NCBI GenBank assembly: GCA_945787615.1
Contig: CALZJI010000181.1
Span: 1 to 42,052, forward strand
DNA: 42,052 nucleotides
Direction: 5' to 3'
Source of the DNA: an uncultured Chromatiaceae bacterium
GTDB lineage: Bacteria; Pseudomonadota; Gammaproteobacteria; JAADHS01
Shown: piece after piece, positions 33,923 through 42,052 of the stretch
How the letters are laid out: each line of letters opens with the position of its first letter
How positions within the stretch are numbered: the stretch's first letter is position 1
Translations under genes and position numbers: made by a program
The notes under the pieces: model-generated
The model's database searches: none
Told to the model about the DNA's origin: nothing
The model's input: only the letters and a program-made list of their open reading frames with translations

Positions 33923-34552
33923 TCTGATAAGGGAAAGCGCGTCGCGCCTAGACGAGAGCCATTCACGGTGAGCGTTGGGGAGAAAAGCAGCGTTTTCCGT
34001 TGAAACGATAGGCAGCTACGCGCGATATTCGTTTCTCCGAATAGACGTTATCCCACGCGACTTAAGAGACGTAATGTGGTAAGCGGTAGCGAAATATAGA
34101 TTGAGCCGTTTGACCGAACCGACGGATTTTACCGCAAGAGTACGTTAACGATTCAAACGTGGCCGTGTCAACAGCACTTCCACGGGCGACACCGGTAGGT
34201 TGATAAGAACTCCATCCTCGGGCTGGTTCTTTTTAGTGCGTTAATCAAGACCGTCTGGCCAGCGGCCACGCTGGATGATCCGTGAGCACACTGACGCCTC
34301 GTGAAAATCATCAACACCATTGACGACACTACATTGACCACACTTCGAGAAAGACCAACAACGATGTCGAGGACATTAACGCGTTTTCCGATTAAAAGCG
34401 GGCATCTCCAATTCGGTTGCCTCAAGATGAAAATCCAAAACGCTCTGCTAGCCCGCTTTTCGCTCGGGATCCTACGCGAGTCTTGCACGTCGCTGTGAGG
34501 AATACGGGCTGGGCGGATTTCAACCCGTTTTTTAAATGGATAGAAAAGGTGA
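33923..34552. other. Region without a convincing gene, arm 2
   Basis: Mirror of 7501-8130; only overlapping short frames. Confidence 0.45.
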
Positions 34553-34642
34553 AAAGGGTTTTTAAAGAAAAGATTATTTAATGATTATAAAAAAGATTAT
34601 AGTAAGTAAAGAGGATTTTTAAGTGCATGAAAAATATATCAT
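34553..34642. other. AT-rich unwinding element of oriV, arm 2
   Basis: Mirror of 7411-7500; GATTAT repeats on this strand. Confidence 0.7.
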
Positions 34643-34667
34643 ATTACGTCTTCACCTCTTCGTCAAG

Positions 34668-35154
34668 CTACCTCAAATCACGACTCACGCTACTTCATAA
34701 CGCGACGGAATCTACCTCAAAACACTATGTGCCCTACCCCAACGCACGAGTCGATCTACCTCATGACACGATACGCTTTGTCGATAAGCGTCCCCATCGT
34801 CTACCTCAAAACACGATACCCCCCTACTTCTTAACTCGATAATCCTACCTCATAACACGATCCTCGGTTGCTACCGGGGGGACTTCGCCCACAGAAATAC
34901 TAAGCTTCTCGATGACTCCCGTCCATCTCGGTTTATTACGCCAATCGACTAAGAAAAAACAACAACGCTGTAGCTATTTCCTCCAAGAAATTGGCTGAGC
35001 GTGCTTGCCAGTTCTACCTCTTAACACGATAGTGGTTTGTGCGAGGGATACTGACCTAAGTTACTCTATTTTAAAGGAGAAAAGAGAAGAATCGTTGAAC
35101 TAAGACGCTTTATTCCATGCTGGATTACCGCCACCAGCCTACTTCATAACACGA
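34668..35154 (-). repeat. oriV: oriV iteron array, arm 2
   Basis: Mirror of 6899-7385; eight clustered iterons (34668-34860) and outliers at 35014-35029 and 35139-35154. Confidence 0.9.
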
Positions 35155-35291
35155 GAGTTCTGCCGCGACGGGCTTGATAAGATGTAGGATATCTCGTCAA
35201 CGAGCTAAGATACCGTGTGGGAGTCGACCAAGGAGGGGTGAACCGGTACTCCCTTTTTTCGGAAACCCTCATCACGTTAAACGCGCGGCCC

Positions 35292-35325
35292 GCGGTGGGA
35301 ATCCATTTGGTTTAAGACCCACCGC
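35292..35325. terminator. Stem-loop after trfA, arm 2
   Basis: Mirror of 6728-6761; GCGGTGGG/CCCACCGC. Confidence 0.4.
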
Positions 35326-35337
35326 CCTCCCCTATTG

Positions 35338-36228
35338 CTATGATTGGGACAATTTCCTAGACGTGGCGATGCGTACGACATGTACATTATCATTTTGATC
35401 AATTCGCCAGCTATCAAGAAACCCCACGTTTTCTAGTTCCGCCAAAGCGTTTTTGAGATTTTGGCGAAATTTATAAAGGTCCTTTACGGTCGAACCGCAC
35501 AGGGTTTTCAGCGTCTTGACCTTTAACGCGTACGGATTGGCATGCGTAAAATAAAAGCTGTGTAGCCATTTTGCTAGCGGACCTAGCTGCTGGCGCTGCT
35601 CCCAGACGATTTGTGTATAAGCGACATGACCGAAAAGTGCAATAATGCGTGGCTCAAGACAGATCTTCCATGTTCGTGATTGTTGATGTTCCATGTCACG
35701 CCATTCAAACGAACGAATCAGCGAACCGCTATAGCCCCTCGGCCCATTACTAACACTGAGGCTTGTTGCTTTAAGTCGAATGAGTGATTTCTTGAGCCGT
35801 GCGTATGTGCGGCCATCGGTTGGCCAGCCCAGGGACTTAAGCAGCGCGTAGGCCGTAACCTCGACCAGCTCTCCAAGTGGTGTCAATCTTGCTAGGTGAA
35901 GAATCTGCAAAAAGACATCCTCGTCATCTTGGCGCAGCTCTTCACCGGTGTACGTGATTCTTACGTCACCAAGTGCGGCGATGATGGCCTCTTTCAAGTA
36001 GGAGCGTTTATTTCTCTTGTTACCAACGGTGAAGAGCGCTGAGCGCACAAGGTCATTGGGAACGCCGCGACGCTCTTCTCCCCAGAGCGGAAGTTGGACA
36101 ACGGAGGCGGATTTGGCTGTCGGCGACGCCGCAGCTTGGGTAGCGGTCTTTTCCCGCCGCGAGATCTTTTCTTTAAGCGACTTTTCCGCTTGTTTGAGTT
36201 TACGCTGAAGCGGGTCGGTCTGTGCCAT
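35338..36228 (-). CDS. trfA: TrfA-family replication initiator, arm 2
   Basis: Mirror of 5825-6715; initiator next to its iterons. Confidence 0.95.
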   Translation of the reverse strand: MAQTDPLQRKLKQAEKSLKEKISRREKTATQAAASPTAKSASVVQLPLWGEERRGVPNDLVRSALFTVGNKRNKRSYLKEAIIAALGDVRITYTGEELRQDDEDVFLQILHLARLTPLGELVEVTAYALLKSLGWPTDGRTYARLKKSLIRLKATSLSVSNGPRGYSGSLIRSFEWRDMEHQQSRTWKICLEPRIIALFGHVAYTQIVWEQRQQLGPLAKWLHSFYFTHANPYALKVKTLKTLCGSTVKDLYKFRQNLKNALAELENVGFLDSWRIDQNDNVHVVRIATSRKLSQS

Positions 36229-36256
36229 TTTATACCTTTATTTCCGCACGATTGTA

Positions 36257-36318
36257 TTGATCATAGTCGCCTAGCCGTTATAATTCAAGCATAGCGAATG
36301 ATTAAGCATACGATATGC
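36257..36318. promoter_or_regulatory. Overlapping trfA/parA promoters, arm 2
   Basis: Mirror of 5735-5796; parA TTGATC 36257-36262 and TATAAT 36279-36284. Confidence 0.65.
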
Positions 36319-36332
36319 GATAGGGAGAGATC

Positions 36333-37208
36333 ATGAAGATCATTGCGGTCGTGCAAAATAAAGGCGGTGTTGGAAAGACGACCATTACAAAAATGCTTGC
36401 GGAGTGGTTTAGCCGACACGAAAAAAAACGCATTCTGGCACTGGATCTCGATCCGCAATGTAACTTCTCGCGTCGGTTTCTTACTATGGAATTGGATCCC
36501 ACCGATCCACATGGAATATTGCCACCTATTCATCCCGATTTCGACCCGAACGACCCGGACGAAGACCCCACGTGGGGCGGTCGTAGCAGCAGCGCCGCCA
36601 TTTATACCGGCCAGTTGGTCGTACCGTATGCGACGCATTTGAAAGGATTAGATATCTTGCCTGGTCATGCGGCGCTATTAGACGAAGTCGAGCGGGTGCG
36701 GCGAGACGACGTTCAACAGCGCGTACATAACGCCTTACAGCGCTGGCTCGCTTATCCGGAGGTGAACGAGGCTTACGATCTAGTGCTCATCGACACCATG
36801 CCCTCAAAAGGACCCTTAACAGTCAGCGCCATGCGTGCCGCGACCCATGTACTCATTCCAACGGAGATGGAGCAACAGTCTATCGAAGGGCTCGTTAACA
36901 TGTTGCAGTTGTGGAAACGGGAAAACTTCGCGCGCGCGGACCAATCCGAAGTGAACCTTATTGGGATTCTTCCGAACAAGGTGCGCAAGGGGGTGAGCCT
37001 TCATGAAGGTCTTTATGGCAGTCTCATGAATGATCCTTCGATTAAGCCCTACATGATTCCCATGCAACTACATCAACGCGTGGGGTACGCCGAGCCGGAT
37101 GTGCCGGGAACCCATCCGGCGTCCGTTTTCGATCGGCCGAAAAGTGACGATGTGAGAAAGGAAGCGGAAATATTGGTAGCTTATGTGGAAGAGAGGGTGT
37201 TCGGATGA
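36333..37208 (+). CDS. parA: ParA partition ATPase, arm 2
   Basis: Mirror of 4845-5720; Walker A KGGVGKTT. Confidence 0.95.
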   Translation: MKIIAVVQNKGGVGKTTITKMLAEWFSRHEKKRILALDLDPQCNFSRRFLTMELDPTDPHGILPPIHPDFDPNDPDEDPTWGGRSSSAAIYTGQLVVPYATHLKGLDILPGHAALLDEVERVRRDDVQQRVHNALQRWLAYPEVNEAYDLVLIDTMPSKGPLTVSAMRAATHVLIPTEMEQQSIEGLVNMLQLWKRENFARADQSEVNLIGILPNKVRKGVSLHEGLYGSLMNDPSIKPYMIPMQLHQRVGYAEPDVPGTHPASVFDRPKSDDVRKEAEILVAYVEERVFG

Positions 37209-38197
37209 GTGGGAAAAAGAAACGTTTTTCAGTAGATCGTTCGCTGACGCAAGGTATTGGTCAAGTACTGGAACAAGGGCGTGAACACGTTGGGCAGTTG
37301 CATTTCGAGATAGTGCCCGTTTCGCGCTTGGAACCGGATCCTGACAATCCCCGCGACATGATTCTCACGCGCCACGATTTGCCCGAACCTGATCCGCAAG
37401 ACCCGCAAATACAGCGTAAACGCGCGGAGAAACAACAGCTCGAGAGTCTCGCCATCAGTATCAAGCGCAGTGGCGTTCAGCAGCCCATCGTCGTGTATCG
37501 CCACGGCGAGCGGTTTCGGATCGCGATGGGGGAACGCCGGTTCTTGGCATCGATTCTCGCGGGTAAGGATCACGTCCCGGCCCGGATATGGCCGAAACGG
37601 CCCGATGACTACGATTTGCGGTTACTACAATATGTCGAGAATGTTGAACGGCTTGATCTAACGGCGTGGGAGCGTGTTCAGAATATTCGCGCACTTGTTG
37701 ACGCCTATGAACGGCAACACGGCACACAAATCACGCCGACATTACTGGCGGAAGAAACCGGTTTTGCAATGTCTCAAGCCAGTATGTACGTCCATCTCGT
37801 CAAAGCGCCGGAGGACGTTTGTCAGGCACTGAAAGAAGGGGACATCGGTAATCTCGATAAAGCCGCGTTGATCGCTCGTTTGTCCGATACGTCGCGACGT
37901 CTTGCGGCGATCGACGCGTGCCGTGCCGGAGCGGGTCTGGATGCATTACGGCAGCTAGCGGGCAAGAAAAGAACGGTTTCCCACGATACGGAGGCGACGG
38001 GACCGAAAAGGGCAGGGCGGCCTCCAAAAAAAATCGCATTGGGGAGCACGGGTAACGTCGCTGCCGTACGCCGCGTCATGGAGATTGTTGTGAGAGAAGA
38101 GGGCGATGATTTCGGAGATGTCGATTGGGACGACTTGGCTAGTGTCACCAAAGCGTGGAAACAGTTTTGGAAACGCCAAGAGGAGCGCAGCGCGTGA
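37205..38197 (+). CDS. parB: ParB partition protein, arm 2
   Basis: Mirror of 3856-4848; overlaps parA by four bases. Confidence 0.92.
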   Translation: MSGKKKRFSVDRSLTQGIGQVLEQGREHVGQLHFEIVPVSRLEPDPDNPRDMILTRHDLPEPDPQDPQIQRKRAEKQQLESLAISIKRSGVQQPIVVYRHGERFRIAMGERRFLASILAGKDHVPARIWPKRPDDYDLRLLQYVENVERLDLTAWERVQNIRALVDAYERQHGTQITPTLLAEETGFAMSQASMYVHLVKAPEDVCQALKEGDIGNLDKAALIARLSDTSRRLAAIDACRAGAGLDALRQLAGKKRTVSHDTEATGPKRAGRPPKKIALGSTGNVAAVRRVMEIVVREEGDDFGDVDWDDLASVTKAWKQFWKRQEERSA

Positions 38198-38562
38198 GTC
38201 CACAGACGCTAAGTCGAAATGCAAACAAAGTACGAACAACGGTGTTGCTACCGACGAAGATGCGTAAGGAAATGTTGGCCGCTGTTCTTCGAGACGGGTA
38301 CGGTATGCGGGGCAAGAGCGCTTGGATCGCCGAAGCCGTCGATGAGTTTTTACACCACGAAGAGTGGCTCGCAAGCGTGGGTACAGGGGAGGGGCTCACG
38401 CGCAGTCCGGAGCGCGAAGTTTTCTCGCTCACACCGGGACTAAAGGATCGCATGGAGGGCGCTGTGTTGGAACTAAGAAAGCGCGATCCACTCATGACAG
38501 GCCCACAGAGCGCGATTATCCGCGCCGCGATTACGCGACGCCTACTTCGGTCACCGAAATAG
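38194..38562 (+). CDS. Third protein of the parAB operon, arm 2
   Basis: Mirror of 3491-3859; GTG start inside GTGA overlap with parB. Confidence 0.7.
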   Translation: MSPQTLSRNANKVRTTVLLPTKMRKEMLAAVLRDGYGMRGKSAWIAEAVDEFLHHEEWLASVGTGEGLTRSPEREVFSLTPGLKDRMEGAVLELRKRDPLMTGPQSAIIRAAITRRLLRSPK

Positions 38563-38842
38563 GTTGTAACACATAGAATTATAACAGAATAATTTTTAAA
38601 AAATAAAGCAAAAATCAGTCTGTTAAAGACGCGGTCAAGTTGACTGGGAGATCGAAAAAATCCGCCTAACCACAAACGGTGGATGTGATCCAGATGTTTT
38701 TGGTAACGCCAAATGACCCGTTACGTTGTTCCTAATCCCAATGTGCTGAAACGGATGCGGTAGTCCCAGGCTATCCGAGTGCTACAGCTTGGATTTACTA
38801 GGAAGCGGACCACGCGCTACGCATTTTCTTAACGCAAACGAT

Positions 38843-38879
38843 CTACTTCATAACACGATAATGCTATCTCAAAACACGA
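38843..38879 (-). repeat. Two outlying iterons, arm 2
   Basis: Mirror of 3174-3210. Confidence 0.85.
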
Positions 38880-39012
38880 GAGCCCAGCCTCGTGTATATA
38901 ACCCAAATTTTTCGTTTCGAGGTAACGCTTGCGCGATTAAGATCCGCTTTTTTAATGCCAAAACGCCTGTTTGATTGTTACCTTGTGCTTTTGCCAGACG
39001 TCAAAAGGCAGA

Positions 39013-39032
39013 AAACTAAACCGATATAGTTT
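39013..39032. promoter_or_regulatory. Candidate antitoxin operator, arm 2
   Basis: Mirror of 3021-3040; AAACTA/TAGTTT dyad. Confidence 0.4.
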
Positions 39033-39060
39033 ATTATTAAACATATCAAGGAAGCTTGTT

Positions 39061-39474
39061 ATGGCTATCAGTTCCGTACGACAAACAGACGCTGCCCCCG
39101 ATCTGGAGACGCTGGAATCCCGTAAGGCGATGGCCAAGCTGGTTACCCGTTTGTTTGAACACTGGGGCCTGGATACGGCCACCCAGTTGAATCTCCTAGG
39201 CTTGAGCAAATCGAGTCGAGCATTGCTGGGCAAGTACCGTCGGGGTGAGCCCTTATCCCCAAACCGCGACACCTTGGACAGGGTAGGGTGGTTGCTGGCG
39301 ATCCATAAAGCGCTGCGCCTACTGTACCCTTACAATCAAGAGTTCCGCACCCAGTGGGTTAAGCTCAGGAATCGCGCGTTTACCAACCGTACGCCGCTTG
39401 AGGAAATGACAGAGCATGGCTTGATCGGCATCGCACGGGTGGCGCGCTACCTGGATTATCAGCGTGGCAGGTAA
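39061..39474 (+). CDS. Xre/MbcA/ParS-type antitoxin, arm 2
   Basis: Mirror of 2579-2992; 137 residues, TAATG overlap with the toxin start. Confidence 0.87.
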   Translation: MAISSVRQTDAAPDLETLESRKAMAKLVTRLFEHWGLDTATQLNLLGLSKSSRALLGKYRRGEPLSPNRDTLDRVGWLLAIHKALRLLYPYNQEFRTQWVKLRNRAFTNRTPLEEMTEHGLIGIARVARYLDYQRGR

Positions 39475-40171
39475 TGGATGCACTGTTCGACACCAGTCGC
39501 GACGTCAGTGAGGACGTGTTTAGAAACATCGTTTCTCTACGTCAATCCATCGATCTGTACGAAGAATTGGCAGAGGGAGACGCTGAACTCTCGACAGTGG
39601 CTGCGGCGGCGGAGATGCGGGTAAAGGTAAGAATTACCCCCAGGGCCCATTGAGCGCGGCTTTCACTACACCACGGCTATCACCTATCCCTTCGAGAGTG
39701 AGCCCTACCTGGTATCCCGTTACGGCGATGGCACGTACGGCCTCTGGTATGGATCGTTAGACATCGATACCACGGTTGCCGAGACGGCTCACCACATGAT
39801 TCAAGATGAAAGCAATATCGAGGGGCTGGAGGAGATCATTGTCCGCGAGCGCGCCGTCTACGCCGTCTTCTGTCGCGCGGTGTTGGTTGATCTCTCTGCG
39901 AAAGCGGAGAGCCATCCTGGGCTTATCGCAGACGATTATGGCTTGACACACCAGATTGGCCGACGCCTTACTCATGAGGGGCAGCCGGGGCTGCTGGCTG
40001 GCTCCCTCCGCCCGACATCGGGAGGGCATTAACACCGTAATCTTCAATCCGAATGTGTTAAGCGCGCCCCGTCTGCTTTTCTATCTGACTTATCGCTTCG
40101 ACCCGATATCACGGAGGGTGGGTGTCGAACGGGAACCAGGTCTGATTTATGCCACTTATCCGGCGGGGTGA
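39474..40171 (+). pseudogene. Frameshifted RES-domain toxin, arm 2
   Basis: Mirror of 1882-2579; +1 shifts near 39628-39640 and 39991-40009. Confidence 0.8.
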
Positions 40172-40297
40172 GAAAATCGGCGCGATAATTGCCGTGTTAC
40201 CGACGTTTTAGCATCTCCCGCGTTTTAAGCCAGCGGACTTACCGCGCTCAACGGTTTCAATGTGGTGCGCGCCGCCTTGGTCAGGGTGCGTATCGGC

Positions 40298-40564
40298 TCC
40301 GGATGGGGTGCAGCCCCGGAACTGCCATTCGAACCCCACATTTTTTGTCGATGTCCGAAGCACGCAAAAGAGGCAACCGGCTTTTGCTACTTTTTATAGG
40401 TGTGTTTGGATAATTCGCACGTGATAACCGTTCGAAATACGTAAGTAAAATTGGCTTGTATGCAAAAAGTTCGGCGAGCGCTTGTGTATGGATAAAATAT
40501 AAGACGTTCGGGAAGGTAATGGGATTTTGACACGAATGGCAGCTTCAGGGCTGCACCCTCCGGA
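40298..40564. repeat. MITE-like element, arm 2
   Basis: Mirror of 1489-1755; inverted ends at 40298-40331 and 40533-40564. Confidence 0.45.
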
Positions 40565-40630
40565 TGGGGTCAATTTGAACGTTATTTAATCTTAAGTGGA
40601 AAGGTTATCTCCATGTCACGAACGGAAATG

Positions 40631-40644
40631 TTGTCACGTGACAA
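40631..40644. promoter_or_regulatory. parS: parS-like palindrome, distal copy, arm 2
   Basis: Mirror of 1409-1422. Confidence 0.75.
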
Positions 40645-40690
40645 ACTTTCACTCCCGTTTGTGCATTAGAGCCGAACATGCTAAGTTTTT

Positions 40691-40704
40691 TTGTCACGTG
40701 ACAA
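40691..40704. promoter_or_regulatory. parS: parS-like palindrome, proximal copy, arm 2
   Basis: Mirror of 1349-1362. Confidence 0.75.
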
Positions 40705-40718
40705 GGAATCCTACGCAA

Positions 40719-41540
40719 ATGGAAATGGATCTCGATTTACTGGAGCTGAGTCCACTACGTCCAAATGGGCCGATGCCTTTGGTAACCCCTGAAGAGGTGG
40801 CGTTGACCGCCAAAGTGGGGCCGTTTCCACCCCTTTTGGTTCGCCCGCTTGCGGATAGCCAGCCCCAACGTTACGAAATCCTGCGAGGTGAGAAAACCTG
40901 GCGTTTGGCGCAGATGGCGGGCCTGGGTGCGGCGCCGGTTGTGGTGCGCGATGATATTGCGGATGACGATGCTCGGCGTTTGCTCAAGGAGGAGGGGGCG
41001 TCGCCCCGTAGCGGAGACAATCCCCTTATGCAAGCACGAGACATTCTACGCTTTACCGAGGAGGGAGATTTCAGCCTTACCGAGGCCGCGCGGATGCTGG
41101 GATTTACCGTGGATGGGGCTTCTCATCGTTTGCGGTTATTGCGGTTGGATCCCGCGGTCCAGGAACTCGTAGCCGCGGGGCAACTGCGCTTGGGCCATGC
41201 CAAGCCATTGGTGGGTCTGCCCCGGGAGACGCAACGCGCCCTCGCACATCAAGCCGTGCGCGAGTGTTTATCAGCCCGGGCGCTGGAGCGGCTGGCGAGA
41301 ACCATTCGGGCTGGGGGGCGTGTGGCAGGCGCGGTCGCGGGTTCCCCGAACGCCAATTCGTCTTCCTCTGAAAAGGATGCGGACCTCGTGCGCCTCGAGG
41401 CTGAAGTGTCAGCGATCGTCGGTTCGCCGGTGACGATTGAGCATCATGATGCTGGAAACGGTACACTCAGTATTGGTTATGCAAATTTAGAGATCCTGCA
41501 AGGCTTGCTCGAACGAATGGGTTATCGCGGGGAATCTTAG
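40719..41540 (+). CDS. Stand-alone ParB-family protein, arm 2
   Basis: Mirror of 513-1334; start at ATG 40719 after AAGGA. Confidence 0.85.
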   Translation: MEMDLDLLELSPLRPNGPMPLVTPEEVALTAKVGPFPPLLVRPLADSQPQRYEILRGEKTWRLAQMAGLGAAPVVVRDDIADDDARRLLKEEGASPRSGDNPLMQARDILRFTEEGDFSLTEAARMLGFTVDGASHRLRLLRLDPAVQELVAAGQLRLGHAKPLVGLPRETQRALAHQAVRECLSARALERLARTIRAGGRVAGAVAGSPNANSSSSEKDADLVRLEAEVSAIVGSPVTIEHHDAGNGTLSIGYANLEILQGLLERMGYRGES

Positions 41541-42052
41541 CGGTAACCCGAAGAGGCGAGGCCATGATGCATAAATGTCGAGAGAAGTCGGGCAGGGGCG
41601 GGCGGTTCGATCGTGTTTCGGCAGCGCCGAGTTAGCTTAAGGCTGTCTCGAACATGACCGTCAACGTCGGTATGGACTCGTTGTCGCGCCCAGGGACTCA
41701 TCCAGGTGTTGGGCTATCTGGACGCCATGCGAGGCAAAGCCATCAACCTAATCGAACACGACAATGGCTGTGCACCACGACGGCGAAAAACGTGCCGTTC
41801 ATCGACGTGCATACGAGCGCTCAACCGCTCCGTTTCCCGCTAGAAGCGTTTTTCGTGGCGGGACATCTTCCTGCCCCAGGGTGCTGAGCGCGCCACGTCG
41901 TCGTACGTTGACGCAAAAATTGGTGTCACGGGAGCCTCTTGCAAAACTCTCAAAACCAGCGAATATCTTGGCAATTCGAGGCCAAAATATGAGGGTGTGC
42001 CTGGTTCGTTGTTGGTAAAATTAAGGTTGTGACCTAAACCAACAGAATCATG
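41541..42052. other. Gene-free terminal region and left tip, arm 2
   Basis: Mirror of 1-512; its last 20 bases are the reverse complement of the first 20 of the window. Confidence 0.5.

Larger units (their letters stand above)
21027..42052 (-). repeat. Arm 2 of the perfect inverted repeat
   Basis: This is the reverse complement of 1-21026. A true duplicated arm would be expected to diverge over time or be destroyed by SbcCD-type nucleases. Perfect identity over 21 kb therefore fits two strands of one molecule better than two independent copies. Confidence 0.97.

Noticed and set aside
1-42052. Two independent gene copies giving dosage effects
   Set aside because: Identity without any mismatch makes the mirrored arms more likely two strands of one unit than a real duplication.

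Overview
The whole 42,052-base window is one perfect inverted repeat. Bases 1-21026 reappear as their reverse complement in 21027-42052, with the dyad centre between 21026 and 21027, and every open reading frame in arm 1 has an identical mirror in arm 2. Position x in arm 1 corresponds to 42053-x in arm 2. The two outer ends are also complementary to each other (CATGATTCTG at the start, CAGAATCATG at the end), so joining them makes a second dyad. The simplest biological reading is a linear plasmid of about 21.0 kb with covalently closed hairpin ends, read around both tips so that both strands appear in series. An assembly artefact or a head-to-head dimer cannot be excluded from sequence alone.

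The gene content is that of a plasmid from a Gram-negative bacterium, most likely a proteobacterium and probably a gammaproteobacterium: a TrfA-type iteron replicon, ParA/ParB partition genes, a ParB and a DUF2857 protein of the PFGI-1/pKLC102 integrative-element type, a TonB-dependent receptor, an Xre/RES toxin-antitoxin remnant and an IS91-type transposase fragment. No relaxase, conjugation gene, rRNA, tRNA or CRISPR array was seen. No protelomerase (telomere resolvase) was recognised.

Layout of arm 1, left tip to centre. (i) 1-3.2 kb: left tip, a stand-alone ParB with two parS-like palindromes in front of it, an inverted-repeat element, a frameshifted RES toxin and its antitoxin. (ii) 3.2-7.5 kb: replication and partition core, with a parA-parB-small-protein operon divergent from trfA and an iteron array plus AT-rich block forming oriV. 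Two extra iterons lie beside the antitoxin gene. (iii) 8.1-10.1 kb: PFGI-1-type ParB and DUF2857 protein. (iv) 10.3-18.2 kb: response regulator, small unknown gene, SAM methyltransferase, TonB receptor, periplasmic binding protein and sensor histidine kinase. The last three and the regulator could form an outer-membrane-to-cytoplasm sensing circuit, since no ABC permease or ATPase accompanies the binding protein. (v) 18.2-21.0 kb: a cluster of small genes (WGR domain, possible ribbon-helix-helix protein, HicB-like protein), then an IS91-type transposase cut off by a 310-base terminal block full of TATGCGG motifs that ends exactly at the dyad centre.

Arm 2 (21027-42052) contains the same features in reverse order on opposite strands. 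Its entries are kept short and refer to arm 1 for the full annotation.
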